DNA of 64,000 nt, taken from the NCBI RefSeq assembly GCF_900142785.1, contig NZ_FRCD01000001.1:416297-480296 (forward strand), read 5' to 3'. This DNA comes from Chryseobacterium carnipullorum. Lineage in GTDB: Bacteria; Bacteroidota; Bacteroidia; Flavobacteriales; Weeksellaceae. The number at the start of each line of letters is the position of its first letter. The stretch's first letter is position 1. This document shows positions 18,838 through 27,821 of the stretch, in pieces. The translations under genes were made by a program, and so were the position numbers. The notes beneath the pieces were generated by a model that did no database searches, was not told where the DNA came from, and saw only the letters and a list, made by a program, of their open reading frames with translations.

Positions 18838-20172
18838 ATGCAGTACATCGATAACATTATTTTTCTGATCTTATTAGTTGCTGGATTTGGGCTCTTTGCA
18901 AAAAGCCTGCAAAAGATTTACAGAAATATCAAGCTTGGAAGAGAGATCAACAGAAGCGACAGGAAAGCTGAGCGCTGGGAAACCATGGCCAGAGTGGCAA
19001 TGGGCCAGAGCAAAATGGTAAAACGTCCTGTAGCAGGTGTTCTCCACCTTTTCGTATATGTTGGTTTTGTTATTATCAATATAGAATTGATAGAAATTAT
19101 TGTGGATGGAATCTTTGGAACCCACAGATTCTTAGCTTCCGTTTTTGGACACGGTTTCTACAATTTCTTTACAGCAACATTGGAAGTACTGGCTCTTTTA
19201 GTAATCATTGGAGTGGTTATTTTCTTTATCCGAAGAAACTTCTATGGCGTTAAAAGGCTTACCATGAAAGAACTTTTTGGCTGGCCTAAAAATGATGCCA
19301 ACTGGATTCTGATCATAGAGTTTGCTCTGATGATGGCGTTCTTTAGCATGAATTCTGCGGATTATGTTCTGCAGATGAGAGGTATTCTTGCGGAACATGG
19401 AAGCTTTCCGATCAGCGAAATGACATTGGTTCCATTCTTAGAAATATTCAGTTTTGATAATGGGTTTTTAGTGTTTGTTGAAAGAAGTGCCTGGTGGTTC
19501 CACTTTGTAGGGATACTTTTCTTCATGAACTATCTTTATTACTCAAAACACCTTCATATCATTTTGGCATTTCCAAGCACCTGGTTGGCGAATCTTGATC
19601 AAAAAGGAAAATTCAATAATCTTGACTCTGTAACCAAAGAGATCAAACTGATGATGGACCCTAACGCTGACCCTTATGCCGCCCCGGCTGAAGGAGAAGC
19701 TGCGGATATTCCTTCTAAATTTGGAGCAGAAGATATATTTGACCTGAATCAGGTACAATTGCTAAATGCCTATTCCTGTACCGAATGCGGAAGATGTACT
19801 TCAGTATGTCCTGCTAACATTACAGGTAAAAAGCTTTCTCCGAGACTTATTCTGATGAAAACCAGAGACAGACTGGAAGAAGTAGGCAGAAATATCGACA
19901 AAAACGGAAAATTCGAAGACGACGGTAAGAAGCTTCTGAATGATTATATCACCAAAGAAGAACTTTGGGCATGTACCACATGTAACGCCTGTACAGAAGC
20001 ATGTCCGGTATTGCTGGATCCGCTTTCTATTATTTTCGAAATGAGAAGATTCCTTGTGATGGAGCAGTCTGCTGCCCCTCAGGAGCTGAATCTGATGATG
20101 ACGAATGTAGAAAACAATGCTGCTCCTTGGCAGTACAATCAGGCAGACCGTCTGAACTGGGCAAAAGATTAA
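18838..20172 (+). CDS. Membrane-anchored Fe-S protein, heterodisulfide-reductase-like
   Basis: 444 aa. The N-terminal 240 residues carry about six membrane helices with histidines (e.g. GVLHLFVYVGF, YYSKHLH) suited to haem b, as in HdrE/NarI-type cytochromes. The C-terminal half holds two [4Fe-4S] ferredoxin motifs: C314-x2-C317-x2-C320-x3-C324-P and C379-x2-C382-x2-C385-x3-C389-P. Such proteins pass electrons between the quinone pool and a soluble partner. The partner is likely the CCG-domain protein encoded about 100 nt downstream. Donor and acceptor are unknown. Confidence 0.86.
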   Translation: MQYIDNIIFLILLVAGFGLFAKSLQKIYRNIKLGREINRSDRKAERWETMARVAMGQSKMVKRPVAGVLHLFVYVGFVIINIELIEIIVDGIFGTHRFLASVFGHGFYNFFTATLEVLALLVIIGVVIFFIRRNFYGVKRLTMKELFGWPKNDANWILIIEFALMMAFFSMNSADYVLQMRGILAEHGSFPISEMTLVPFLEIFSFDNGFLVFVERSAWWFHFVGILFFMNYLYYSKHLHIILAFPSTWLANLDQKGKFNNLDSVTKEIKLMMDPNADPYAAPAEGEAADIPSKFGAEDIFDLNQVQLLNAYSCTECGRCTSVCPANITGKKLSPRLILMKTRDRLEEVGRNIDKNGKFEDDGKKLLNDYITKEELWACTTCNACTEACPVLLDPLSIIFEMRRFLVMEQSAAPQELNLMMTNVENNAAPWQYNQADRLNWAKD

Positions 20173-20272
20173 TATCTATTGTATTAAAATGTTCAAGTCA
20201 TGTACAAAAGTATTTTAGCTTGAAAATTTTAAAGTACATTTTACATTAATAAAAAATACATTTTACAATTAA

Positions 20273-21058
20273 ATGGATTTCAATATAAAAACAATGGCAG
20301 AATATGCTGCCGAAGGAAAATCCCCGGAAGTTTTATTTTGGGTGGGATGTGCCGGAAGTTTTGACGACCGTGCCAAAAAAATCACAAAAGCTTTTTGCAA
20401 GATATTAAACAAAATAGGAGTTGAATTTGCAGTTCTGGGACCAGAAGAAAGCTGTACCGGAGATCCCGCGAAAAGAGCAGGAAACGAATTTGTCTTCCAG
20501 ATGATGGCCCTTACCAATATTGAGGTCCTGAATGCCTACGAAGTAAAAAAGATCGTTACTGCCTGCCCTCACTGTTTCAATACCCTTAAAAATGAATACC
20601 CAAGCCTGGGAGGACACTACGAAGTGGTGCACCATACTCAGTTCCTTAAAACATTAATGGAAGAAGGAAGACTGAAGATTGAAGGAGGTGCTTTTAAAGG
20701 GAAGAAGATTACTTTCCATGATCCTTGCTACCTTGGAAGAGCCAACAACGAATATGAGGCTCCCAGAATTCTTCTTGAAAAGCTGGATGCCGAGCTTGTA
20801 GAAATGAAACGTTGTAAAACCAACGGTTTGTGCTGTGGAGCAGGAGGCGCACAGATGTTTAAAGAACCTGAAAAAGGAAATAAAGACATCAATATTGAAA
20901 GAACGGAAGAAGCTTTATCTTTCCAGCCTAAAGTCATTGCTACAGGATGTCCGTTCTGTAATACCATGATGACAGATGGGGTAAAACACTTTAATAAAAA
21001 CGAAGAAGTAGCAGTAAAGGATATCGTCGAACTTCTTGCTGAAGCAGAAGATTTGTAG
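20273..21058 (+). CDS. CCG-domain Fe-S protein, heterodisulfide reductase subunit B-like
   Basis: 261 aa with two cysteine-rich (CCG) domains. The first is around 25-105 (FWVGCAGSFDDRA, then ESCTGDPAKR and TACPHCFNTLKNEY), the second around 150-240 (FHDPCYLGR, GLCCGAGGAQMF, ATGCPFCNTMM). In HdrB and in LutA/GlpC-type proteins these domains bind a non-cubane [4Fe-4S] centre. It follows the membrane Fe-S gene by 100 nt with no terminator between, and a strong terminator follows it, so the two probably form one electron-transfer unit. The oxidised substrate is not evident. Confidence 0.86.
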   Translation: MDFNIKTMAEYAAEGKSPEVLFWVGCAGSFDDRAKKITKAFCKILNKIGVEFAVLGPEESCTGDPAKRAGNEFVFQMMALTNIEVLNAYEVKKIVTACPHCFNTLKNEYPSLGGHYEVVHHTQFLKTLMEEGRLKIEGGAFKGKKITFHDPCYLGRANNEYEAPRILLEKLDAELVEMKRCKTNGLCCGAGGAQMFKEPEKGNKDINIERTEEALSFQPKVIATGCPFCNTMMTDGVKHFNKNEEVAVKDIVELLAEAEDL

Positions 21059-21078
21059 AATGCTATTGAAAATAGATG

Positions 21079-21106
21079 AAAACTCAGGTTTCGGCCTGAG
21101 TTTTTC
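21079..21106 (+). terminator. Intrinsic terminator after the Fe-S gene pair
   Basis: AAACTCAGG pairs with CCTGAGTTT around a TTTCGG-type loop, followed by further Ts. It ends the MCE - Fe-S transcript. Confidence 0.9.
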
Positions 21107-21160
21107 TTGATTATAAACTCAGGAATATTTCTTAATTTTATACTTTAAAATTGAAAGGAT

Positions 21161-21649
21161 ATGAAAATTGAAGAATCTAGTATAGTAGAAACCAACGACT
21201 ACAGAGTCATTATATACCCGGCATCCAGACCATTTGAAACCAAAGAGGCTAAAGTGATCACCGAAAAACTGTTCGATTTCCTTGCCACCTGGGCGGCCCA
21301 CGGAAAACCGCTTGATTCATCCTTTAAAATTGAGAAAAATCAGTTTATCGTGGTATGTGTAGACGAGGAAAAAGAAATGGCTTCAGGATGCAGTATTGAT
21401 GCCTTAGGGAAGATCATGCGCGAGATCGACAGAGAATATCAACTGGGACTTTTCGACAGAATGAAGGCCAGCTTTGTGCAGAATAATGAAGTAAAGACGC
21501 TGAAGCTTCAGGACTTTAAATCTCAACTGAGAAGCGGAGAATTGCCAAAAGATATCCAGGTTTTTGATTTCTCTAAAAATACCTACCTGGACTTTTTAAG
21601 TCACTTTCTTCTGCCATTGGAAAAAAGCTGGGCAGCAGGGATTGCCTAG
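21161..21649 (+). CDS. Conserved flavobacterial protein of unknown function (162 aa)
   Basis: Soluble protein of alternating strands and helices: an opening beta region (MKIEESSIVETNDYRVIIY), an ITEKLFDFLATWAAHGKPL helix, and VVCVDEEKEMASGCSID. It ends in a Leu/Phe-rich segment (NTYLDFLSHFLLPLEKSW). From memory, similar short proteins are sometimes labelled ABC transporter ATPase in public annotations, but there is no Walker A, signature or Walker B motif here, so that name is not supported. It is monocistronic between a terminator and a convergent acetyltransferase gene. Confidence 0.7.
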   Translation: MKIEESSIVETNDYRVIIYPASRPFETKEAKVITEKLFDFLATWAAHGKPLDSSFKIEKNQFIVVCVDEEKEMASGCSIDALGKIMREIDREYQLGLFDRMKASFVQNNEVKTLKLQDFKSQLRSGELPKDIQVFDFSKNTYLDFLSHFLLPLEKSWAAGIA

Positions 21650-21670
21650 ACCCATATAAAATACAATCTT

Positions 21671-22279
21671 CTAGAACTTTAGATTGGTGCCTTCAGGGAG
21701 CTTTCTGTTGAAAACAGTCTTCGTGAAGTCTTCAATGTAGGGTTCTTTTTGTTTAATAACTCTACAAGGATTTCCTACTGCAATAGAGTTGGAAGGAATA
21801 TCTTTTGCAACAATAGAGCCGGCTCCGATAACGACATTATCACCTATTTTTACTCCCGGAAGAATCACGGAATTTGTTCCTACAAAAACATTGTTTCCTA
21901 TAGTGATAGGCGGGCATTTGTCATGAATGCTGTGGTCGTTGTGGTTATGATTGGCAGATATTAATGATGTTCCTGCTCCGAAACCTACATTATGTCCGAT
22001 AATGATACCATTGTTCGCCTGAATGTAAATATTTGGATTATCTCCCGGATCACACATAATCCCCTTTTTAATATTCTGGTACCCCCTGATTTCTGATGTA
22101 AAATGGACCGGCCATGGAACTTTCCCATTGATTCTCAGTATCTTTTGTGGAATCAAGTAATAGAAAAAAAGAACGTGAGGAAGCAGATAATCATATTTTT
22201 GGCGGTAATACTCCGGATAGAAAAAATTATTAATTCTATGGAAGATTTGGTATTCAATAAATTTTTTAATCGGATTCAT
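21671..22279 (-). CDS. Left-handed beta-helix acyltransferase (hexapeptide family)
   Basis: 202 aa. Hexapeptide repeats fill about residues 75-180 ([59 protein letters not shown]). The conserved GNPCRVIK end is typical of WcaF/NodL/serine-acetyltransferase-like O-acetyltransferases. The His in [10 protein letters not shown] is a likely catalytic base. It starts inside the 3' end of the flippase gene (14-nt overlap), so it is translationally coupled to it and probably acetylates the sugar of a surface polysaccharide. The acceptor is unknown. Confidence 0.86.
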   Translation of the reverse strand: MNPIKKFIEYQIFHRINNFFYPEYYRQKYDYLLPHVLFFYYLIPQKILRINGKVPWPVHFTSEIRGYQNIKKGIMCDPGDNPNIYIQANNGIIIGHNVGFGAGTSLISANHNHNDHSIHDKCPPITIGNNVFVGTNSVILPGVKIGDNVVIGAGSIVAKDIPSNSIAVGNPCRVIKQKEPYIEDFTKTVFNRKLPEGTNLKF

Positions 22280-23498
22280 TTTTCTTCAGAATAAACATAA
22301 TGTAAAAATACAAAAATCCATAACCTACAAACAAGAATAGAGAGAAAATACCCACCAGATAACTGATTCCTTTCTCCTTTCCGATCAGTATAGCAGCAAT
22401 ATTAGCAAGGAAAAGATAAATGTTAAAGACCATTGCTACATTATTTCTCTTCAGGATCGTCAGAATATCTGAAATAGGATTGATCAGACTTCTCGTGAGA
22501 TATCCAAATGACATCAGAAAAATGAATAATCCGAGATGCTCCCAGTTTTTATTGAAAAACATTTCAAGAATGGGAATTCCAACGACGTTCACCAGAATAT
22601 AGAGAGCAAAAATGATATAGAAGTTCATCAGGCTCATTTTTTTGGTGTACGCAAACAATTCACTTTTACTTTGTCCTCTGTTATTAATCTCTGCAGCTCG
22701 CGGATAGTAAACTGTTGCAATGGAAGATGAAATCAAAAGAAGAGGAACCGACATTATTTTTACAGCCAAAGAATATTCCCCAAGCAATGAATCTGCAAAA
22801 TAAAGAGATATCAGAATCGGCATTATATTATTCCCTAAAGCATTGATCAGGGTTGATGGATAGGAATATTTAAAAAGCTCCGGCCTTTTTTTCGCATTGG
22901 CAATATATCTTTTGAAATCAGGTTTTACATAGTAGGTTCTGGAGTAATAAATAGCGGCCAGGAAGGCTGCAATATATCCGATCAGACTTCCTATCACAAG
23001 GCCATTTTCTATCTTGATGAATACAAATACCACCTGAAAGATAAAACTCACCAAAGAATCTATGATCGTCAGAACGGAAACCAGTTTGAAAAGTTTCTTT
23101 TTAGCCAGCAGAAATTTCGCATTGTTGGTAAAGAGATAAATAAAACCGGTGAAAATCCCAAGAAATAAGATGTGTTTTGGAATGTCAAAAGGAATAAATA
23201 CCAGTAGAAAAGCCAAAACCATAATCCCTCCGGAAATAATTCCTGCCGCACTGAAATTATTATTCACATCCACCTCATTTCCTTCAAGCATGATCATATG
23301 TTCCTGTGCAAGGCTTAAGACTACCGTAAATATGCTCATGATGCTCAGGTAGATACTGAATACGCCGTACTCTGATGAACCGTAATATTTTGCAAGCAGA
23401 AGCCCTCCAATCACCAAAACGAACTTAGAAATAAAATTTCCTTTAAAGATGGTCGTGATGTGGCTGCTGTTTAATCTTTTGAGTTTGTTTAAAAACAT
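22266..23498 (-). CDS. Polysaccharide flippase (Wzx/RfbX-like, MATE/MVF superfamily)
   Basis: 410 aa and almost entirely membrane, with about 12 helices. The opening [34 protein letters not shown] is the usual polysaccharide-biosynthesis family start, and [20 protein letters not shown] is the mid-protein repeat. It would flip lipid-linked saccharide across the inner membrane. It overlaps the acetyltransferase gene by 14 nt. The two form a small glycan locus, separated by about 20 kb from the sugar transferase at 162-1532. Confidence 0.86.
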   Translation of the reverse strand: MFLNKLKRLNSSHITTIFKGNFISKFVLVIGGLLLAKYYGSSEYGVFSIYLSIMSIFTVVLSLAQEHMIMLEGNEVDVNNNFSAAGIISGGIMVLAFLLVFIPFDIPKHILFLGIFTGFIYLFTNNAKFLLAKKKLFKLVSVLTIIDSLVSFIFQVVFVFIKIENGLVIGSLIGYIAAFLAAIYYSRTYYVKPDFKRYIANAKKRPELFKYSYPSTLINALGNNIMPILISLYFADSLLGEYSLAVKIMSVPLLLISSSIATVYYPRAAEINNRGQSKSELFAYTKKMSLMNFYIIFALYILVNVVGIPILEMFFNKNWEHLGLFIFLMSFGYLTRSLINPISDILTILKRNNVAMVFNIYLFLANIAAILIGKEKGISYLVGIFSLFLFVGYGFLYFYIMFILKKNESD

Positions 23499-23568
23499 GG
23501 TAAAATATTACGAGAACAAATATATAATTATACATTTGCATAAAAAAGATTATTGAAAATTACAGAAG

Positions 23569-24093
23569 ATGAAATTTAAGCTCAATCATATTTTCATATT
23601 TAAACTTATTGCTGTCCTTTTTTTAACAGTTTCATGTGGAAGTGATGACGATTCTTTACAGAGGATTGATCAGATTATGAACTTCGATGTGAGAAACAGT
23701 GTGGGACAGGATCTGATGAACCCTAAAAAGGCCGGATCATATACTGCCTATTCTGTCAATGATATTAATGGATTAACAGATCTTGCTCCAGTATCTGTCC
23801 CCCTGAGAATGACCACAGATTCATTGTATTATTTTGAATATCTGAGTGGAGCAAGAAGAATTATAAAAGATTCGATCAGTCCGGAAAATAAAACCTACCG
23901 TTCAGATTTGGCTTTTTCCTTCAGCAGAACTGTAAACAATCAGATAGTCACGGTTACTGATGTGATGGAAATTCATTACCGCTGGACGCCGTCACTATTT
24001 CAGGTTTCAGAGGTGCTTTATAATGGTCAGCCCGTATTTTCGAAAGCTGCTGATGCACCAAATTCGATTAATACCTTTACTATCATAAAATAA
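23569..24093 (+). CDS. Putative lipoprotein, unknown function
   Basis: 174 aa. Signal peptide with lipobox LTVSC (cysteine near residue 23), then an SDDDS spacer typical of surface-exposed flavobacterial lipoproteins. The rest is predicted beta-rich (LAPVSVPLRMTTDSLYYFEYL, TDVMEIHYRWTPSLFQV). I do not recognise the family. It lies 67 nt before serS on the same strand. Confidence 0.7.
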   Translation: MKFKLNHIFIFKLIAVLFLTVSCGSDDDSLQRIDQIMNFDVRNSVGQDLMNPKKAGSYTAYSVNDINGLTDLAPVSVPLRMTTDSLYYFEYLSGARRIIKDSISPENKTYRSDLAFSFSRTVNNQIVTVTDVMEIHYRWTPSLFQVSEVLYNGQPVFSKAADAPNSINTFTIIK

Positions 24094-24160
24094 TTCTAAA
24101 TTTGTAAAACTGTTAGCTTAGTATTTAAGTTTAACATCTAATATTTAACATCTAAATACA

Positions 24161-25429
24161 ATGTTACAAGTCAATTTTTTACGCGACAATAAAGAGCGCG
24201 TTTTAGAAGGTCTTCAAAAAAGACAATTCAAGAATCTTGGGTTGGTAGACGATGCTGTCGCTACTGACGACGAAAGAAAAAGAATTCAGTTTGAATTAGA
24301 TTCCCAACTTGCCGAAATCAACAAAATCTCCAAAGAAATTGGTCTTTTGATGAAAGAAGGAAAAAAAGAAGAAGCGGAGTCCTCAAAATCTAAAACAGCT
24401 CAGTACAAAGAATCGAGTAAAGAATTGCAGGCTCAGCTAGAGGTGACGGAAAAAGCATTGCTGGATATTTTATACCAGATTCCAAACGTTCCTTTTGAGT
24501 TGGTAAAGAACGGATCTTCTGCGGAAGACAACGAGAATATTTACCAGTCTCATGATGTGGAAGGCCTTGGAGAAGGCGCTATTCCTCACTGGGAACTTGC
24601 CAAAAAATATAACCTGATTGATTTTGAACTGGGAGTGAAGATTGCCGGTGCCGGTTTCCCTGTTTATTTGGGTAAAGGAGCAAGACTTCAGAGAGCTTTG
24701 GTTCAATATTTCTTAGATAAAAACGTTGAAAAAGGATATATGGAGGTCAATCCTCCTCACGTTGTGAATGAAGCTTCAGGCTACGGAACAGGACAGCTTC
24801 CGGATAAAGAAGGGCAAATGTACCATATTGGTATTGATGATTTGTATCTGATTCCTACAGCTGAAGTTCCTGTCACGAATCTTTATCGCGATGTACTATT
24901 GGAAGAAAAAGATCTTCCTATCAAAAATACGGCTTTCTCTCAATGTTACAGAAGAGAAGCGGGAAGCTACGGAGCTCATGTAAGAGGCCTGAACCGTCTT
25001 CACCAGTTTGAAAAAGTTGAGATCGTAAGACTTGAAAAGCCTGAAAACTCTTATGCTGCATTAGAGGAAATGGTAGAACATATCAAGGAGATCCTTACAG
25101 ATCTGGAACTTCCGTTCAGAGTATTAAGACTTTGCGGAGGAGATACCGGTTTTGCTGCTGCAATGACGTATGACTTTGAGGTATGGAGTGCTGCTCAGGA
25201 AATGTGGCTGGAAGTAAGCTCTGTATCTAATTTTGAAACCTTCCAGGCAAACCGTCTGAAATGCCGTTTCAAAACAGACGGAAAAGCGCAGTTGGTACAT
25301 ACTTTAAATGGTTCTGCAATGGCTCTTCCGAGAATTATGGCAGCTTTGCTTGAAAATAACCAGACTGAAGAAGGAATCAGAATTCCTAAAAAAATCGCAG
25401 AATATGCGAGATTTGATCTGATTAACTAG
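24161..25429 (+). CDS. serS: Seryl-tRNA synthetase
   Basis: 422 aa, standard length. It charges tRNA-Ser with serine. The N-terminal antiparallel coiled coil spans about 30-105 (KRIQFELDSQLAEINKISKE to LQAQLEVTEKALLDIL). The class II core has motif 2 (FSQCYRREAGSYGAHVRGL) and motif 3 near the end (NGSAMALPRIMAALLENNQ). The TAEVPVTNLYRD element is the Thr/Glu serine-binding region. A strong terminator follows directly. Confidence 0.97.
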   Translation: MLQVNFLRDNKERVLEGLQKRQFKNLGLVDDAVATDDERKRIQFELDSQLAEINKISKEIGLLMKEGKKEEAESSKSKTAQYKESSKELQAQLEVTEKALLDILYQIPNVPFELVKNGSSAEDNENIYQSHDVEGLGEGAIPHWELAKKYNLIDFELGVKIAGAGFPVYLGKGARLQRALVQYFLDKNVEKGYMEVNPPHVVNEASGYGTGQLPDKEGQMYHIGIDDLYLIPTAEVPVTNLYRDVLLEEKDLPIKNTAFSQCYRREAGSYGAHVRGLNRLHQFEKVEIVRLEKPENSYAALEEMVEHIKEILTDLELPFRVLRLCGGDTGFAAAMTYDFEVWSAAQEMWLEVSSVSNFETFQANRLKCRFKTDGKAQLVHTLNGSAMALPRIMAALLENNQTEEGIRIPKKIAEYARFDLIN

Positions 25430-25449
25430 AATACTATTTTGTGAAAAAA

Positions 25450-25483
25450 AATAATCCCCTTTCATTTTTGGAAGGGGATTATT
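25450..25483. terminator. Strong bidirectional terminator between serS and the convergent lipoprotein gene
   Basis: AATAATCCCCTT (25450-25461) and AAGGGGATTATT (25472-25483) are perfect complements. A-rich and T-rich flanks allow function on both strands. Confidence 0.88.
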
Positions 25484-25504
25484 ATATATTTCCGTGTATT
25501 GAAA

Positions 25505-26281
25505 TTACTCTGTGGTAATGATTACTTTTTTATCTTTATTAATCAGATTTTTGCCATCAACAAGATCATTGGATCTTACGGTGATCTGAACGGTTTTATT
25601 ATCGACCTGCTTTACGAAATCATGCTTTCCTTCTATATTTTTAATGGGTTTCTGAAACTTCAGCGTGTTGGTAAAGGTAAGATTGAACATTCTGAGCATT
25701 CCGGCCATTCCGGAAGCCATTTGCTTTCCGTAGGCTTCAATAGAGTCACTTTTGGTTTTAGGAACCGTTTTTTCTTCTGAATCTTTTTCTTCAAGCATTT
25801 TAAGGATACCATCAGAATTAAATTGATCTGTATTAATGATCAGAGATTGACCATTCCATACGGCGATATCCTGTAAAGGAATCTTTTTAAGGCGTTTGTC
25901 ACTCGCCAGAAGTTGAGTGATTTCTGAAGGCATGAGTTTGTCATATTTCAGGGAAAGACCAACGATCTCGTCTTTATCTTTGTCTACTTTCATATAGACT
26001 TTTTTCAGCACCTTCGCAGAATCCTCATTCAAGGTTACTTTTCCATGCTTCTGAACCGTATAAAGACTGGTCCAGTCAGTCGGCAGTTTATCAAGTTCGC
26101 TCAATTTCTTTGGGTCTGATCCCATCATGCTCATCATTCCCATTATATTTTTGTCCATCAGGATATTAGACTTCATACTGGTGGCAGCATCCTTATAATA
26201 GGTGGTTTCTGTATTGATAGAGCAGGACTGAAGGATGATCAGAAGAACGGCTGCCCATAAAAACTTCATCTGTTTAATCAT
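25505..26281 (-). CDS. Lipoprotein paralogue A, unknown function
   Basis: 258 aa from the ATG at 26281, chosen because MIKQMKFLWAAVLLIILQSC is a lipoprotein signal with lipobox LQSC; the longer start at 26320 puts 13 polar residues before it. After the lipobox comes SINTETTYYKDAATSMKSNI, then a Lys/Asp-rich beta-prone domain and the end KKVIITTE. The next minus-strand gene encodes a similar protein (lipobox LQSCSIN, W-DWT-type mid motif, KTIQI/VKID end, terminal TE), so the two arose by tandem duplication. Role unknown. Confidence 0.72.
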   Translation of the reverse strand: MIKQMKFLWAAVLLIILQSCSINTETTYYKDAATSMKSNILMDKNIMGMMSMMGSDPKKLSELDKLPTDWTSLYTVQKHGKVTLNEDSAKVLKKVYMKVDKDKDEIVGLSLKYDKLMPSEITQLLASDKRLKKIPLQDIAVWNGQSLIINTDQFNSDGILKMLEEKDSEEKTVPKTKSDSIEAYGKQMASGMAGMLRMFNLTFTNTLKFQKPIKNIEGKHDFVKQVDNKTVQITVRSNDLVDGKNLINKDKKVIITTE

Positions 26282-26330
26282 TGCTAAGTTTTTTCTGTTT
26301 TTAGTTATATTACAAAACAAATACCAAGAA

Positions 26331-26360
26331 AATTGCCGGCTGAAATTTCAGCCGGCAATT
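26331..26360 (-). terminator. Perfect 30-nt palindromic terminator between the lipoprotein paralogues
   Basis: AATTGCCGGCTGAAA (26331-26345) is followed at once by its exact reverse complement (26346-26360). A T-run follows on either strand. It lies directly after the stop of the 26362-27102 gene. Confidence 0.85.
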
Positions 26361-26361
26361 T

Positions 26362-27102
26362 TTATTCTGTAACGATTACAATTTCTTTGTCCGTATTTTT
26401 TAGCTTTACTTCCTTGTCATACATGGCCTTGAGGTCGTAATCTATTTTGACGGTATAATTATCCATCTGTTTCACCCAGTCATGTTTTCCTGAGATCGAT
26501 ATTATTTTATTTTCAAATTTCAGGGTAGTTCCAATGCTTTTGAAGAACATAGTGATCATTCCTTCTACTTTTTCAGCTTCCTCTTTTGAAGCTTTGCTTT
26601 TGAGGGCCTCTTCAATAGTCTTAAGATTAAAATTTTCGGTATTGATCGTCAGTGTTTTTCCGTCCCAGTTGTTGAAAATATTCTGATCAAACGGAAGCTT
26701 TTCCTTTTTGTTGTAGCTTTTTAGCAACTGATGGTCTGATTGGGTAAAGTGTTCCATCTTTAAAGAAAAACCGGAAGGTTCATTGTTTTCCTTATTGGTT
26801 TTCATGAATATTTTCTTCATGATTCTGATGGAGTCCGGGTCTTGGGTCTTCAGTTTTCCTTCCTCTTTCTGTATGTCAAAAATACTGGTCCAAACCGTGG
26901 GAAGCTTATCCATTTCTCCAAATTCTTTCTGTTGTTTCAGAGAGTCGGGAGTCATGGCCTTCATTTCAGCAATGAATTGTTTCATATCAATATCTGTGAC
27001 AGAAGTGGAGGCTGTATCCTTGTGATAGACAATTTCAGAATTTATACTACAGGATTGCAGTATAAAAAAACTGATTAAAAAAAAGAGGATCGTTTTCTTC
27101 AT
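26362..27102 (-). CDS. Lipoprotein paralogue B, unknown function
   Basis: 246 aa from the ATG at 27102 (MKKTILFFLISFFILQSC), preferred over an in-frame start at 27126 that would place eight extra residues before the signal peptide. It shares with its downstream neighbour the lipobox LQSC, a SEIVYHKDTA opening after it, a GEMDKLPTVWTSIFDIQKEE block and a terminal KEIVIVTE. Both look like exported beta-rich domains. The palindromic terminator between them suggests separate transcripts. Confidence 0.72.
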   Translation of the reverse strand: MKKTILFFLISFFILQSCSINSEIVYHKDTASTSVTDIDMKQFIAEMKAMTPDSLKQQKEFGEMDKLPTVWTSIFDIQKEEGKLKTQDPDSIRIMKKIFMKTNKENNEPSGFSLKMEHFTQSDHQLLKSYNKKEKLPFDQNIFNNWDGKTLTINTENFNLKTIEEALKSKASKEEAEKVEGMITMFFKSIGTTLKFENKIISISGKHDWVKQMDNYTVKIDYDLKAMYDKEVKLKNTDKEIVIVTE

Positions 27103-27569
27103 AATTCCAAATCTAACAGAATGCAAAGATATGCCTTTCTAATGATTACTTTTTTACATTTTCAGATGACATGCTTTGTCTATATTTCTTTAATTAAACA
27201 GTACTTTGAAGGTTGAAAAACTTCACTAAGACACTAAAAAGTGTTTTAATCATGTCTTAGAAATAGTGGGTAATTTTTGTTTTATTTATTGTAGAAAATG
27301 ATATTTTCATATAATACCTTAATTTTTTATATATTTTATTGAATTTAATTCAATAAAATATATTTTAATCAAATGTTAAATTTTGTTAAATTACATTGAT
27401 GTATTGGATTAATTAATACATTTGAAAAAGAAACGGGATAAGTCTTGAATAATATTTATTCAAATTAGTTTTAAATTGCGATTAATGTAATTGTCGCGGC
27501 TGCATTATTGTGATGAATCTATTTGATTGGTTGGTTTTTGATGACTTATTCGAAATAATAAAAATTACT
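27103..27569. other. AT-rich intergenic region upstream of the RiPP cluster
   Basis: 467 bp, clearly more AT-rich than the flanking genes. It contains a 9-bp hairpin (27227-27235 with 27240-27248), long runs of A/T and the promoter of the precursor gene (27396-27424). The precursor leader RNA is then about 140 nt. No other ORF is convincing. The in-frame extension of the precursor to 27510 is probably untranslated. Confidence 0.55.
27396..27424 (+). promoter_or_regulatory. Promoter of the grasp-with-spasm precursor gene
   Basis: TTG at 27396-27398 and TACATTTG at 27417-27424, spaced 18 nt, match the Bacteroidota TTG / TAnnTTTG promoter. It lies about 145 nt before the precursor start codon. 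Confidence 0.6.
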
Positions 27570-27770
27570 ATGAAAAATTTAAAATCATTAGCAGATTTCA
27601 AAAAAGAAATCAAAGGAAAAAAAATTTCTAGAACTTCTATGATGGCAATTGCCGGAGGAAAAAGAATTATCCGCCCAACAACACGCTCAACTGGAGGTTC
27701 AGACTCTGTTTTATATACTTATGATGAAGATGGACATTTGCTGGGAACTGAGTGCTGGTCAGGGTGTTAA
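27570..27770 (+). CDS. Grasp-with-spasm RiPP precursor peptide
   Basis: 66 aa from the ATG at 27570. Residues 1-30 form the leader (MKNLKSLADFKKEIKGKKIS then RTSMMAIAGG), a charged amphipathic helix ending in Gly29-Gly30, the pattern of Bacteroidota double-glycine peptides that serve radical-SAM/SPASM or ATP-grasp maturases. The 36-residue core (KRIIRPTTRSTGG...CWSGC) is rich in Thr/Ser, has the acidic patch YDEDG and ends CWSGC. Thr/Ser hydroxyls facing Asp/Glu are the usual partners of ATP-grasp macrocyclisation. A terminator follows 22 nt after the stop, then the ATP-grasp gene. Assignment rests on leader form and context; the mature product is unknown. Confidence 0.8.
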   Translation: MKNLKSLADFKKEIKGKKISRTSMMAIAGGKRIIRPTTRSTGGSDSVLYTYDEDGHLLGTECWSGC

Positions 27771-27792
27771 GATGATTTCTTTAAACTTAATA

Positions 27793-27817
27793 GACTACCA
27801 TTTTGGTAGTCTTTTTT
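27793..27817 (+). terminator. Intrinsic terminator between RiPP precursor and maturase genes
   Basis: GACTACC (27793-27799) and GGTAGTC (27805-27811) form a 7-bp stem followed by TTTTTT. It ends 4 nt before the ATP-grasp start codon, so partial read-through would give excess precursor over enzyme. Confidence 0.85.
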
Positions 27818-27821
27818 CTAT

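Noticed and set aside
27510..27569. 20-residue upstream extension of the RiPP precursor
   Set aside because: The double-glycine leader is complete from 27570; the extension is hydrophobic and unlike known leaders.
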